Shown piece by piece: positions 24,826-33,542 of a stretch of DNA of 46,818 nt. Source of the stretch: CAVDWX01 sp963612735 (GTDB lineage: Bacteria; Bacillota_I; Bacilli_A; RFN20; CAG-826). The notes under the pieces are model-generated. The model searched no databases. It had not been told where the DNA came from and saw only the letters and a list, made by a program, of their open reading frames with translations. Every line of letters begins with the position of its first letter. Within the stretch, counting starts at the first letter, position 1. The position numbers and the translations under genes were made by a program. The stretch covers positions 1 to 46,818 of the forward strand of contig CAVDWX010000052.1 of assembly GCA_963612735.1 (NCBI GenBank), written 5' to 3'.

Positions 24826-26187
24826 ATGGGAAATTCAATATCAGAAATCACACAGCTTTGGGAAAAATCCCTAGCGCTCATCAAAAATAGAATCGACACC
24901 AACATTTTTGATTCATTTTTTTATAATAGCTACATTGATTCAATAAGCGGAGACACAATCGTAATATGCGTTAATTCTAAACTCGCAGTCACACTAATGA
25001 AGAGCAATTATTACAACATTGTTTTTGACGCAATATCAGAATTAACTGAATCTAATTTTAAATTGGAATTCATCAACGAAGACAATAATTCAAATCGTCA
25101 AAAAAATGTTGAAATAATCAAAAAACAAGCATACTTTGACGGTGCGGTCATTAATAAAAATTTAACCTTTGAAAACTTTGTGGTCGGAGATTTTAATAGA
25201 GAAGCATCTCAAGCTTGTTTACTCATCGCTCAAAATCCAGGCAAGATGTTTAATCCACTTTTCATCTATTCAAATTCAGGATTAGGTAAAACTCACCTTC
25301 TACATGCCGTTGGAAACAAAATCATTCAAGACGGCAATCCAAGAGCCAAAATACTTTATATAACAGCTTCTGATTTTGTGGAAGAATATATCAAATATGT
25401 TCGAGGCGATAAGGATTCAGAATCATTAAAAAGCTTTTTTGATACAGTTGAAGTATTGCTATTTGATGATGTCCAATTTCTAGCAGATAAGGTTAAAACC
25501 GAAGAGATGTTTTTCCATGTTTATTCAAAGATGATAAACGAAGGAAAACAAATAGTGATAACATCTGATAAACAGCCTAATGAATTGCACGGATTAGAAG
25601 ATCGTCTTGTCACAAGATTTAGTCAAGGTTTGATAGTGAAAATTAATGAGCCTGACCAAAATACGTGTGTAGAAATATTAAAGAAAAAGATTGTTGCAAA
25701 CGGCTTAGAATTAGCTAATTTCGACGATTCTGTACTCTACTTTTTTGCAGACAAATTTTCCAAGAATGTGCGTGAGTTAGAAGGAGCGTTAAATAGGTTA
25801 ATTTTCTATGTTGTTCAATATAAGCAAACTAATAAGATTTCGATGGATATAGCAGTGGAGGCGGTACAAACATTAACCGGAAGTAAAACTATAGCCACTC
25901 AGCTATCAGAACAAAAAATAATTAACGTTGTTGCGGATTATTACAATTTAACTCCATCACAATTAACAGGAAAAATTAGAACTGGTCAAATCGCTCTTGC
26001 AAGACATATCGCTATGTATTTAATTAGGACAGCATTAGACGTTCCTCTTAAAAAGATCGGCGATATGTTTGGAGGTAAAGACCATACCACTGTGATGAAT
26101 GCCATCACAAAAGTGGATAATATGTTGAAAACTGATGAGCAATTAAAGGAAGCGATTACTGAATTAAAAAAGAGATTAAAAATATAA
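24826..26187 (+). CDS. dnaA: Chromosomal replication initiator DnaA
   Basis: 453 residues from the ATG at 24826, preceded by AAAAGGTAAGG. The earlier ATG at 24799 overlaps the -10 box and is rejected. Domain I is MGNSISEITQLWEKSLALIK. The AAA+ domain has Walker A SGLGKT (Lys155) and Walker B LLFDDVQFL. Domain IV ends with the DNA-binding signature GGKDHTTVMNAI. It binds the boxes upstream of and just after its own gene, opens the origin and loads the helicase. Confidence 0.98.
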   Translation: MGNSISEITQLWEKSLALIKNRIDTNIFDSFFYNSYIDSISGDTIVICVNSKLAVTLMKSNYYNIVFDAISELTESNFKLEFINEDNNSNRQKNVEIIKKQAYFDGAVINKNLTFENFVVGDFNREASQACLLIAQNPGKMFNPLFIYSNSGLGKTHLLHAVGNKIIQDGNPRAKILYITASDFVEEYIKYVRGDKDSESLKSFFDTVEVLLFDDVQFLADKVKTEEMFFHVYSKMINEGKQIVITSDKQPNELHGLEDRLVTRFSQGLIVKINEPDQNTCVEILKKKIVANGLELANFDDSVLYFFADKFSKNVRELEGALNRLIFYVVQYKQTNKISMDIAVEAVQTLTGSKTIATQLSEQKIINVVADYYNLTPSQLTGKIRTGQIALARHIAMYLIRTALDVPLKKIGDMFGGKDHTTVMNAITKVDNMLKTDEQLKEAITELKKRLKI

Positions 26188-26234
26188 GATTTATTGAAAA
26201 TAAAATTACTCGAATCGAATAGATATGATAAGAT

Positions 26235-26252
26235 AGATATTAGTCGATATCT
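26235..26252. repeat. Inverted repeat in the dnaA-dnaN gap
   Basis: AGATAT-TAGTCG-ATATCT, perfect 6-base arms, 48 bases after dnaA. It has no T run, so it is not a clear terminator. It may be structural or a binding site at the origin. Confidence 0.4.
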
Positions 26253-26269
26253 TAGTTGGGAAAATCGAG

Positions 26270-26303
26270 TTTCCCACATTATCCACCGGGATTACTATTA
26301 TTA
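26270..26303 (+). other. Basal origin unwinding element (DnaA boxes, GC spacer, DnaA-trios)
   Basis: TTTCCCACA (26270-26278) abuts TTATCCACC (26279-26287). A GGGA spacer follows, then TTA-CTA-TTA-TTA (26292-26303), whose complement reads 3'-AAT-GAT-AAT-AAT. This is the DnaA-trio pattern described in Bacillus subtilis, and an AT-rich TAATAATAA tract follows. The position between dnaA and dnaN is the same as in Bacillus. Confidence 0.75.
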
Positions 26304-26328
26304 TAATAATAAAAAGAAAGGAATAATT

Positions 26329-27450
26329 ATGCGTTTCACGATAAAAAGAGAAGAATTGTTAAAAGGCTTATCTATTGCCTCAAGAGCGGTATCTAATAAA
26401 TCAGCAGTGCCAGTTCTTAATAACGTTAAAATAGAATTAAATGAATTAGGTATGTTCATCACTGGTTCTAATTACGATTTGTCAATCAAAACTATGATCC
26501 CTTATCGAAGAGATGAAAAAGAAATCATAAGAAATTATAAAGAAGGCTCAACTTTAGTTAACGCTAAATTGATAACCGAAATGGCAAGAAAAATGGAAGG
26601 CGATGAAATGACGTTTGACATCATCGATACTACGGTAGCAATCATCAGTGACAATCGTTCTGAATATCGTTTAAATTGCATTAGAAGCGAAGAATACCCT
26701 GACCTTGACTTAGATCCCTCAGGAGTTGAATTGGTCTTAACACGCGCTAATTTTGAGCAATTGGTGAATCAAACCGCGTTTGCGGCTTCAATCAAAGAAC
26801 AAAGACCTATTTTAACTGCGATTAATTTGGAAGCGTTTGGAGGAGTCCTTACCGCTACCACAACCGATTCAGCAAGAATGGCTAGAAAACAAATCAAAAT
26901 CTCTGAAGATGTTAATTTCACCGCTAATGTGCCAGCTAAGATGATGCTTGAAGTTAAAGCCTTAGTGGAAGGAACTGATTTAATCAAAATCGCTTTTAGC
27001 GACAAAAAAGCGTTATTTACCATAGGATGCACTGTTGTTGCTACTAGACTTATTGCAGGAGATTATCCAAATACAAAAAATATTGTTCCGCGCAATATAA
27101 ATTATTCTTTAGAAATCAATTCATTAGACTTATTAAAAGCTATTGATAGAGCTAATATTCTTTCATTAGATAGAGAAAATGTTGTCGATTTATCGATGTC
27201 TGATTCGGTGGTTGAAATATTATCAAAAAGTGCTCAAATTGGATCCGCTAATGAAAAGGTGGAAATGTTTAAGTTTGAAGGAATGCCCTTAAAAGTATCA
27301 TTTAATAGCGAATATGTAACAGCCGCTATTAGAGCATTAGGTTCTGAAGATGTAACATTCCAATTTGTGGGCGAAATGAAACCGTTTATCATTAAGAACG
27401 CAAATGATGACACTGTGATTCAAATCGTCACTCCAGTACGCACTTATTAA
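26329..27450 (+). CDS. dnaN: DNA polymerase III beta subunit (sliding clamp)
   Basis: 373 residues from the ATG at 26329, which has an AAAGGA site at the right distance. The protein begins MRFTIKREELLKGLSIASRAVS, the classical DnaN N-terminus. A longer reading from 26194 would run through the unwinding element and is rejected. Three clamp domains are recognisable, ending with the usual MKPFIIKNANDD...VTPVRTY. It forms the dimeric ring that tethers polymerase. Confidence 0.98.
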   Translation: MRFTIKREELLKGLSIASRAVSNKSAVPVLNNVKIELNELGMFITGSNYDLSIKTMIPYRRDEKEIIRNYKEGSTLVNAKLITEMARKMEGDEMTFDIIDTTVAIISDNRSEYRLNCIRSEEYPDLDLDPSGVELVLTRANFEQLVNQTAFAASIKEQRPILTAINLEAFGGVLTATTTDSARMARKQIKISEDVNFTANVPAKMMLEVKALVEGTDLIKIAFSDKKALFTIGCTVVATRLIAGDYPNTKNIVPRNINYSLEINSLDLLKAIDRANILSLDRENVVDLSMSDSVVEILSKSAQIGSANEKVEMFKFEGMPLKVSFNSEYVTAAIRALGSEDVTFQFVGEMKPFIIKNANDDTVIQIVTPVRTY

Positions 27451-27483
27451 TCAAATAACACTAAATTTTTGATTATAAAACTT

Positions 27484-27509
27484 AAGGGAATTATATATTC
27501 CCTTTTTTT
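27484..27509 (+). terminator. Terminator after dnaN
   Basis: AAGGGAAT (27484-27491) pairs with ATTCCCTT (27497-27504), followed by T5. Confidence 0.85.
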
Positions 27510-27520
27510 ATACCGTTGTG

Positions 27521-27526
27521 TATAAT
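27521..27526 (+). promoter_or_regulatory. -10 element of the yaaA-recF-gyrB-gyrA series
   Basis: A perfect TATAAT follows the dnaN terminator and stands 18 bases before the yaaA start, with AGGAG at 27533-27537. The leader would be very short. No good -35 is seen. Confidence 0.55.
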
Positions 27527-27544
27527 ATTTGTAGGAGTTTCTTC

Positions 27545-27766
27545 ATGGATAAAAAAGCAATTGTGATTAAAGAAAACGAAGAATTTATTACTCTCAATGT
27601 TCTTCTAAAAATTGTTGGCACTATCTCAACTGGTGGGATGGCAAAGGTTTATCTTCAAGAACATGATGTCTTAGTCAATGGGGTTAAAGAAAACCGACGA
27701 GGACGTAAGCTTTATCCAAACGATAAAGTTCTCGTTGAAGGAATTGAATATGTCATTGAAAAATAA
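27545..27766 (+). CDS. yaaA: S4-domain RNA-binding protein YaaA/YlmH-like
   Basis: 73 residues from the ATG at 27545, chosen because AGGAG lies 7 bases upstream; a TTG at 27518 would precede the -10 box. The whole protein is one S4 RNA-binding domain (LNVLLKIVGTISTGGMAKVYLQEHDVLVNGVKENRRGRKLYPNDKV). It lies between dnaN and recF, the standard place for this small gene in Bacillota; its role (possibly ribosome-linked) is not well known. Confidence 0.93.
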   Translation: MDKKAIVIKENEEFITLNVLLKIVGTISTGGMAKVYLQEHDVLVNGVKENRRGRKLYPNDKVLVEGIEYVIEK

Positions 27767-27768
27767 TC

Positions 27769-28821
27769 ATGCTTGTTAATAATATCAAACTGAAGAATTT
27801 CCGAAATCATAAGGATATATCACTAAACTTCTCCGCTTCACTCAACGTCATCACTGGCGATAATGGAGTTGGGAAGACTAATATAGTGGAAGCGATATAT
27901 TATCTATCCCTCGCTCGCTCTTTCAAAGGTGTAGAAGATGTTAATCTCATCAAAGAAGGATGCGACTATGCATCCATTGATGCTTGTATCTCTGAAGGCA
28001 ATATTAAACGTGTTATTCGCGTCTTAATTACTAAAACAGGTCGAAAAATCTTTATTAACAACAAACCTGTCTTAAAACTATCAGAATTATCGAATGTTGT
28101 TAATGTTGTCTTATTTGAGCCAAAAGATGTCATGCTATTTCGAGGGTTACCGAAGGCGAGAAGAGATTTTATCGATATAAATCTCTCAAAAAAGAGCCCA
28201 CCCTATCTAAGCTATCTATCTAAATATGAGAAATTGTTGAAAGATAGAAATAATCTTTTAAAAGGCGAAGTAGTGGATATGGCGTTATTAGAAGCTAACA
28301 CAGAAATGCTTATTAAAATCGCGGGCTATATCGTGTCTTATCGCCAAATGTATGTGAAGGATATCAATGATATCCTTAATAAAATTGCACGCGCGCTCAC
28401 AGGCGTGCACAAAGAAATTGAAGTTATCTATCATCCTTACATTACATACGATAAAAGCTATATCAATAATGCAAAAATCGCGTTTAACAAGGCTCTAGAT
28501 AACGATTTAAGAAGAAAGGTCACTTCTATAGGGCCACACCGAGAAGACTTCATTGTGACACTAAATAAGCAGGAAATTGGGCAATTTGGTTCACAAGGAG
28601 AGAATAGACTCGTCGCATTAGCCTTAAAATTATGTCCCTACTTCCTCATTGAAGATAAGGATAAAAGACCAATTGTTGTTCTTGATGATGTTATGTCTGA
28701 ATTAGACAAACAACACAAAGAACAATTAATCAATTTTCTCAAAAAGTTTGAACAGGTATTTATTACCGCAACCAAACTAGAGATAAATGGGGCAACCCAA
28801 TTCCATATTAGTAAAAATTAA
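27769..28821 (+). CDS. recF: DNA replication and repair protein RecF
   Basis: 350 residues, slightly shorter than the usual ~370. Walker A GDNGVGKTNIVEAI is near residue 30, signature region FGSQGENRLVALALKL is around 270, and Walker B IVVLDDVMSELD is near 305. It is an SMC-like ATPase that loads RecA at gaps through RecOR. It starts 2 bases after yaaA and has no clear ribosome site, so coupled translation is likely. Confidence 0.97.
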   Translation: MLVNNIKLKNFRNHKDISLNFSASLNVITGDNGVGKTNIVEAIYYLSLARSFKGVEDVNLIKEGCDYASIDACISEGNIKRVIRVLITKTGRKIFINNKPVLKLSELSNVVNVVLFEPKDVMLFRGLPKARRDFIDINLSKKSPPYLSYLSKYEKLLKDRNNLLKGEVVDMALLEANTEMLIKIAGYIVSYRQMYVKDINDILNKIARALTGVHKEIEVIYHPYITYDKSYINNAKIAFNKALDNDLRRKVTSIGPHREDFIVTLNKQEIGQFGSQGENRLVALALKLCPYFLIEDKDKRPIVVLDDVMSELDKQHKEQLINFLKKFEQVFITATKLEINGATQFHISKN

Positions 28822-28834
28822 GGAGGCTTTCTTG

Positions 28835-30883
28835 ATGGAAGAAGAAAAGAAAGATGTAGTTGAAACTAATTCTCCTTCAGCTACTCCAAATGTCGAAGTT
28901 TCTAGTATGAATGAAGAAGAAGTTTTGCTAGAAAAAGCTGACGCAAGTTATACCGCCACTAACATTCAAGTGTTAGAAGGACTTGAAGCGGTACGAAAAA
29001 GACCAGGTATGTATATTGGAACCACATCCGCTCCTGGCTTACATCATCTCGTTTGGGAAATTGTTGATAATGCAATTGATGAAGCTCTAGCTGGTTATTG
29101 CACCCATGTCGATGTCGTTATCAACAAAGGCGATACGATAACTGTCACTGATAACGGACGTGGAATTCCTGTCGATATTGTTGCCAAAAGTGGCTTATCA
29201 GGCGTAGAAACGGTTTACACCATTCTTCACGCTGGTGGTAAATTCGGTGAAGGTGGTGGTTATAAAGTCTCTGGAGGCTTGCACGGTGTTGGTGCTTCAG
29301 TGGTTAATGCGTTATCTTCATGGCTTGAAGTCGAAGTCCATAAAAATGGCGGCGTTTATAAGTTAAGATTTGAAAATGGAGGTCATCCGGTTGGTCATTT
29401 AAAACAAATTGGCACTTGTCCTATTGAAGATACAGGAACCAAAGTCACCTTCAAACCTGACCCCACTATTTTCCAAGATACTACAACCTATGATTACGAT
29501 ATTATTCGCGATCGTATGAGACAAGTAGCCTTCTTAAATAGAGGCATTGAAATCATGGTGAAAGATGATCGTGGAGATGAACCAGTTATTGAAACATTCT
29601 GCTATGAAGGTGGAATTAAACAATATGTCCAATTCATCAACCACAATAAAACACCAATTCATGAAGAAGTTATTTATTGTGAAGGTAGCGAGCCAATTGA
29701 ATTATCAGAAGGTCATACTTCACACGTATATGCTGAAGTAGCTATTCAATATAACGATGGCTATAGTGCGAATGTTTATTCGTTCTGTAACAATGTTCAC
29801 ACTCATGAAGGTGGAACACACGAAGCTGGTTTTCAACTTGCGATGGTTCGTGTCATCAATAATTATGCTCGTGCTTATAAATTCCTAAAAGAAAACGAAG
29901 ATAACCTTACATACGATGATATTAGAGAAGGTTTAACCGCTATTATTTCTGTTAAACATCCCAATCCTCAATTTGAAGGTCAAACTAAAACCAAATTAGG
30001 AAACTCGGTAGTTAGAAAAATATTATCCGGAATTGTTGGTGAACAATTAAATAGATTCTTAGAAGAAAATCCAAAGATTGCTAAAGTTATTTTAGAGAAA
30101 ATTGTCTTAGCGGCGAACGCTCGTATTGCTGCTCGTCAAGCTCGTGAAAACACAAGAAGAAAAGGCGCTCTTGAATTAACTACTCTTCCTGGCAAATTAG
30201 CGGATTGTTCTTCTAAAGACCCATCTATTTGCGAATTATATATCGTTGAAGGTAATTCTGCAGGCGGCTCCGCTAAAAACGGAAGAAACAGAGAAACTCA
30301 AGCCATTCTCCCATTAAGAGGCAAAATCCTTAATGTTGAAAAAGCACAAGCTAAACGTATTTTTGCCAACGCTGAAATCGGAAACATGATTACCGCTATC
30401 GGTGGTGGTATTGATCCTGAATTTGATTTAAGCAAGATTAGATATCATAAAATTGTCATTATGACCGATGCTGATGTCGATGGTTCTCACATTCGTATTT
30501 TATTATTAACATTCTTCTATCGCTTTATGAGACCTCTAATTGAAAATGGTTATGTTTACATCGCACAACCTCCGCTTTATAAGGTTGAATATCACGGCAA
30601 ACAATATTATTGCTATAACGATGAACAACTCGAAGTTTTAAAGAAAAAATTAAATTTAAAACCCGGTTATCCGTTCCAACGTTATAAAGGTCTTGGTGAA
30701 ATGGATGCTTCTCAACTTTGGGAAACCACAATGGATCCCGCTAATCGTAAGATGATGAGAGTCACTCTTGATGATGCTATACTTGCGGAACAAGTTTTCA
30801 CCGATTTAATGGGCGATAATGTTGAACCTCGTAAAGAATTTATTCACAAAAACGCTAAATTTGTGAAGAACTTAGATATCTAA
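28835..30883 (+). CDS. gyrB: DNA gyrase subunit B
   Basis: 682 residues from the ATG at 28835, which has AAGGAGG upstream; an earlier in-frame start at 28787 lies inside recF and has no such site. An acidic, probably disordered extension of ~45 residues precedes the ATPase domain. GHKL motifs are EIVDNAIDEALAG and DNGRGIPVD, and the TOPRIM motifs are EGNSAGGSAKNGR and DADVDGSHIRILLLTFF. It supplies ATP-driven energy for negative supercoiling with GyrA, which starts 17 bases on. Confidence 0.98.
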   Translation: MEEEKKDVVETNSPSATPNVEVSSMNEEEVLLEKADASYTATNIQVLEGLEAVRKRPGMYIGTTSAPGLHHLVWEIVDNAIDEALAGYCTHVDVVINKGDTITVTDNGRGIPVDIVAKSGLSGVETVYTILHAGGKFGEGGGYKVSGGLHGVGASVVNALSSWLEVEVHKNGGVYKLRFENGGHPVGHLKQIGTCPIEDTGTKVTFKPDPTIFQDTTTYDYDIIRDRMRQVAFLNRGIEIMVKDDRGDEPVIETFCYEGGIKQYVQFINHNKTPIHEEVIYCEGSEPIELSEGHTSHVYAEVAIQYNDGYSANVYSFCNNVHTHEGGTHEAGFQLAMVRVINNYARAYKFLKENEDNLTYDDIREGLTAIISVKHPNPQFEGQTKTKLGNSVVRKILSGIVGEQLNRFLEENPKIAKVILEKIVLAANARIAARQARENTRRKGALELTTLPGKLADCSSKDPSICELYIVEGNSAGGSAKNGRNRETQAILPLRGKILNVEKAQAKRIFANAEIGNMITAIGGGIDPEFDLSKIRYHKIVIMTDADVDGSHIRILLLTFFYRFMRPLIENGYVYIAQPPLYKVEYHGKQYYCYNDEQLEVLKKKLNLKPGYPFQRYKGLGEMDASQLWETTMDPANRKMMRVTLDDAILAEQVFTDLMGDNVEPRKEFIHKNAKFVKNLDI

Positions 30884-30900
30884 TTTAGGAGGCATGAATT

Positions 30901-33537
30901 ATGTTATTTGAAGAAAAAGATAACAATGAAATATTAGAAGAAAACACTGATAATAACGAAGAAGCGACTGAACAAGAAATTGAAGAAATTGAATCTGGTA
31001 TCGTTCCCGGTTTAACTGATGTTGCCACTACTGAAATCGTTCGTTCTTCTTTCCTTGATTATGCAATGTCAGTTATTGTTTCCCGTGCTATTCCTGATGC
31101 TAGAGATGGTTTAAAACCAGTTCATCGTCGTATTATTTACGGCATGAATGAAAGCGGCATGCAACCCGATAAGCCATATAAGAAATCAGCGCGTATTGTT
31201 GGTGATGTTATGGGTAAATATCACCCTCATGGTGACTCTGCAATATATCAAACTTTAGTTCGATTAGCGCAACCATTCTCAATGAGATATACACTTGTTG
31301 ATGGACACGGTAACTTCGGTTCTGTTGATGGGGATGAAGCTGCTGCTATGCGTTATACCGAAGCTAGAATGACCAAATTAGCGTTAGAAATGGTTAGAGA
31401 TATCAATAGCAATACTGTTGATTTCTGCGACAACTATGATGGTACTGAACAAGAACCTGTTGTTTTACCTTCTAGATTTCCTAACCTTTTAGTTAACGGA
31501 TCAAATGGTATCGCTGTTGGTATGGCAACAAACATTCCTCCTCACAATTTAGGAGAAGTGATTGATGCAATCCATGTCATTGCTAAAAATCCAGATGTCA
31601 CTATCGAAGAATTAATGCAAACACTTCCTGGACCTGATTTTCCTACTGGTGGAATAATCCTTGGTAGAAGTGGAATTAGAGATGCCTATGAAACCGGTAC
31701 TGGTAGCATTGCTATTCGAAGTAAATGCCATATCGAAGAAAGAGGAGAACACGGGCTAAAACGCATTGTTGTTACTGAAATTCCTTATCAAGTAAATAAA
31801 GCGACAATGATTGAAAATATTGCGAATTTAGCAAGAGATAAAGTAGTGGATGGAATTACTGACATTCGCGATGAATCAAATAAAGAAGGAATTCGTGTCG
31901 TTATCGAAGTGAGAAGAGACGCTATTCCTGAAGTTATCTTGAATCAATTGTTTAAATTAACTCAATTGCAATCTTCTTTTGGTATAATCATGCTTTGTTT
32001 AGTGGATAACGCTCCAAAAGTGGCGCCACTTAAGGTTATGTTACAAAATTATCTCGATTATCAAGTTGAGATAATTGAAAGAAGAACTAAATTCTTATTA
32101 AATAAAGATGAATTACGTGATCACATTGTTGTTGGATTGATTAAATGTCATGATAATATCGATGAAATAGTTGATATTATTAAGGGCAGCGCTACTCCTG
32201 AAGAAGCCACTACTAAATTGATGGATAAATTCGGATTTAGTGAAGCACAAGTTCAAGCTATACTAGCGATGACTTTACGCCGATTAACTGGTATTGAAAC
32301 CGATAAATTAGAAGCTGAAAGAAAACAATTAGAACTCAATATTGTTGAATATAAACGAATTCTTTCTTCTCGAGAAAATGAAGTCGAAGTTGTTTTAAAA
32401 GAATTAGATGAAATCAAAGATAAATTCAACGACGAAAGACGTACTGAAATCTCAAATGAAGCCAGTAGTATCGATGATGAATCGTTGATTCCACAAGAAA
32501 ATATAGTGGTGACTTTATCTCGTGGTGGTTATATCAAGAGATTGACCTCTGACTCATTTAAAGCTCAGCATCGAGGTGGACGTGGTGTTAGAGGCATGTC
32601 GACAAACGAAAACGACATTGTCGATATTATGGTTTACACTAAAACACATACTGACTTATTGCTTTTCACTGATTTTGGCAAAGTTTATCGAATTAGAGGA
32701 TATCAAATTCCTGAATTCTCCAAAGTTAGTAAAGGTACACCTGTTATTAATCTCATTAAGATTGAAAAAGGTGAGAATGTTAAAGCTATTATCGCTTGCG
32801 ACGAATATGCCGAACATAAATCATTAATGTTCTTTACTAAATACGGCGTTGTTAAGAAAACCGCTATGGAAGAATATGAATCCATTCGTCAAAATGGTAA
32901 AATCGCTATTTCCTTAAAAGAAGGCGATACCTTATTAGATGTGAAAGAAGTTGATGATGAAGCGATTATTGGTGTTGCCTCATCGAGCGGTAAAATGGTT
33001 AGCTTTACTGCTCCTAATGTAAGAGAAATGGGAAGAACCGCAGCGGGTGTTAGAGGTATGAAACTCAGCGACGATGAATGCTGTGTTGGTGTCACCACTT
33101 CGTTAGAGGGCGAATATATCCTTGCTATTACCGAAAAAGGATACGGCAAGATGTCGGACGCTAAAGATTATCGAATTACCAAACGTGGTGCTAAAGGTGT
33201 CACAACCTTAAAAGTGACTGATAAAGTTGGTAAACTTGTTGCTATTCGCGCTGTTGAAGGTGATGAAGATTTGATGGTTATTACCACTGCTGGCATTGTT
33301 ATTCGTACTTCCTTATCACAAATTAGAATTGCTGGAAGAAACACTCAAGGTGTTAAAATTATGAACCTTGATGGTAAGCAAAAAGTAGCATCTATTGCTA
33401 TTGTTCCACATGAAGAATTTAGTGAAGATGAATCAACTGAAACTGGAGAAAGTGTTGATACTATCAATAATAATAACGAACAAGTTGTCGACACATCTTT
33501 AGAATTAGACGAAACAAATAATAAAGACGAAGAATAA
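30901..33537 (+). CDS. gyrA: DNA gyrase subunit A
   Basis: 878 residues. An acidic N-terminal extension of ~35 residues precedes the winged-helix core. The catalytic tyrosine is Tyr152 in AAAMRYTEARM. The quinolone-binding region reads GKYHPHGDSAIYQTLV, with Ser113 at the usual Ser and Gln117 at the place of the usual Asp/Glu. The C-terminal beta-pinwheel carries the GyrA box-like QHRGGRGVRGM. An acidic Asn/Glu/Asp tail of ~50 residues ends the protein. A TAGGAGG ribosome site is present. Confidence 0.98.
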   Translation: MLFEEKDNNEILEENTDNNEEATEQEIEEIESGIVPGLTDVATTEIVRSSFLDYAMSVIVSRAIPDARDGLKPVHRRIIYGMNESGMQPDKPYKKSARIVGDVMGKYHPHGDSAIYQTLVRLAQPFSMRYTLVDGHGNFGSVDGDEAAAMRYTEARMTKLALEMVRDINSNTVDFCDNYDGTEQEPVVLPSRFPNLLVNGSNGIAVGMATNIPPHNLGEVIDAIHVIAKNPDVTIEELMQTLPGPDFPTGGIILGRSGIRDAYETGTGSIAIRSKCHIEERGEHGLKRIVVTEIPYQVNKATMIENIANLARDKVVDGITDIRDESNKEGIRVVIEVRRDAIPEVILNQLFKLTQLQSSFGIIMLCLVDNAPKVAPLKVMLQNYLDYQVEIIERRTKFLLNKDELRDHIVVGLIKCHDNIDEIVDIIKGSATPEEATTKLMDKFGFSEAQVQAILAMTLRRLTGIETDKLEAERKQLELNIVEYKRILSSRENEVEVVLKELDEIKDKFNDERRTEISNEASSIDDESLIPQENIVVTLSRGGYIKRLTSDSFKAQHRGGRGVRGMSTNENDIVDIMVYTKTHTDLLLFTDFGKVYRIRGYQIPEFSKVSKGTPVINLIKIEKGENVKAIIACDEYAEHKSLMFFTKYGVVKKTAMEEYESIRQNGKIAISLKEGDTLLDVKEVDDEAIIGVASSSGKMVSFTAPNVREMGRTAAGVRGMKLSDDECCVGVTTSLEGEYILAITEKGYGKMSDAKDYRITKRGAKGVTTLKVTDKVGKLVAIRAVEGDEDLMVITTAGIVIRTSLSQIRIAGRNTQGVKIMNLDGKQKVASIAIVPHEEFSEDESTETGESVDTINNNNEQVVDTSLELDETNNKDEE

Positions 33538-33542
33538 TTTTT

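Noticed and set aside
26194..26328. N-terminal extension of dnaN
   Set aside because: It would be translated through the DnaA boxes and trios from a TTG without a ribosome site; the family N-terminus starts at 26329.
27518..27544. Longer yaaA start
   Set aside because: The TTG lies before the -10 box and the AGGAG site; ATG 27545 fits both.
28787..28834. Longer gyrB start inside recF
   Set aside because: The AAGGAGG site directly before 28835 decides the start.
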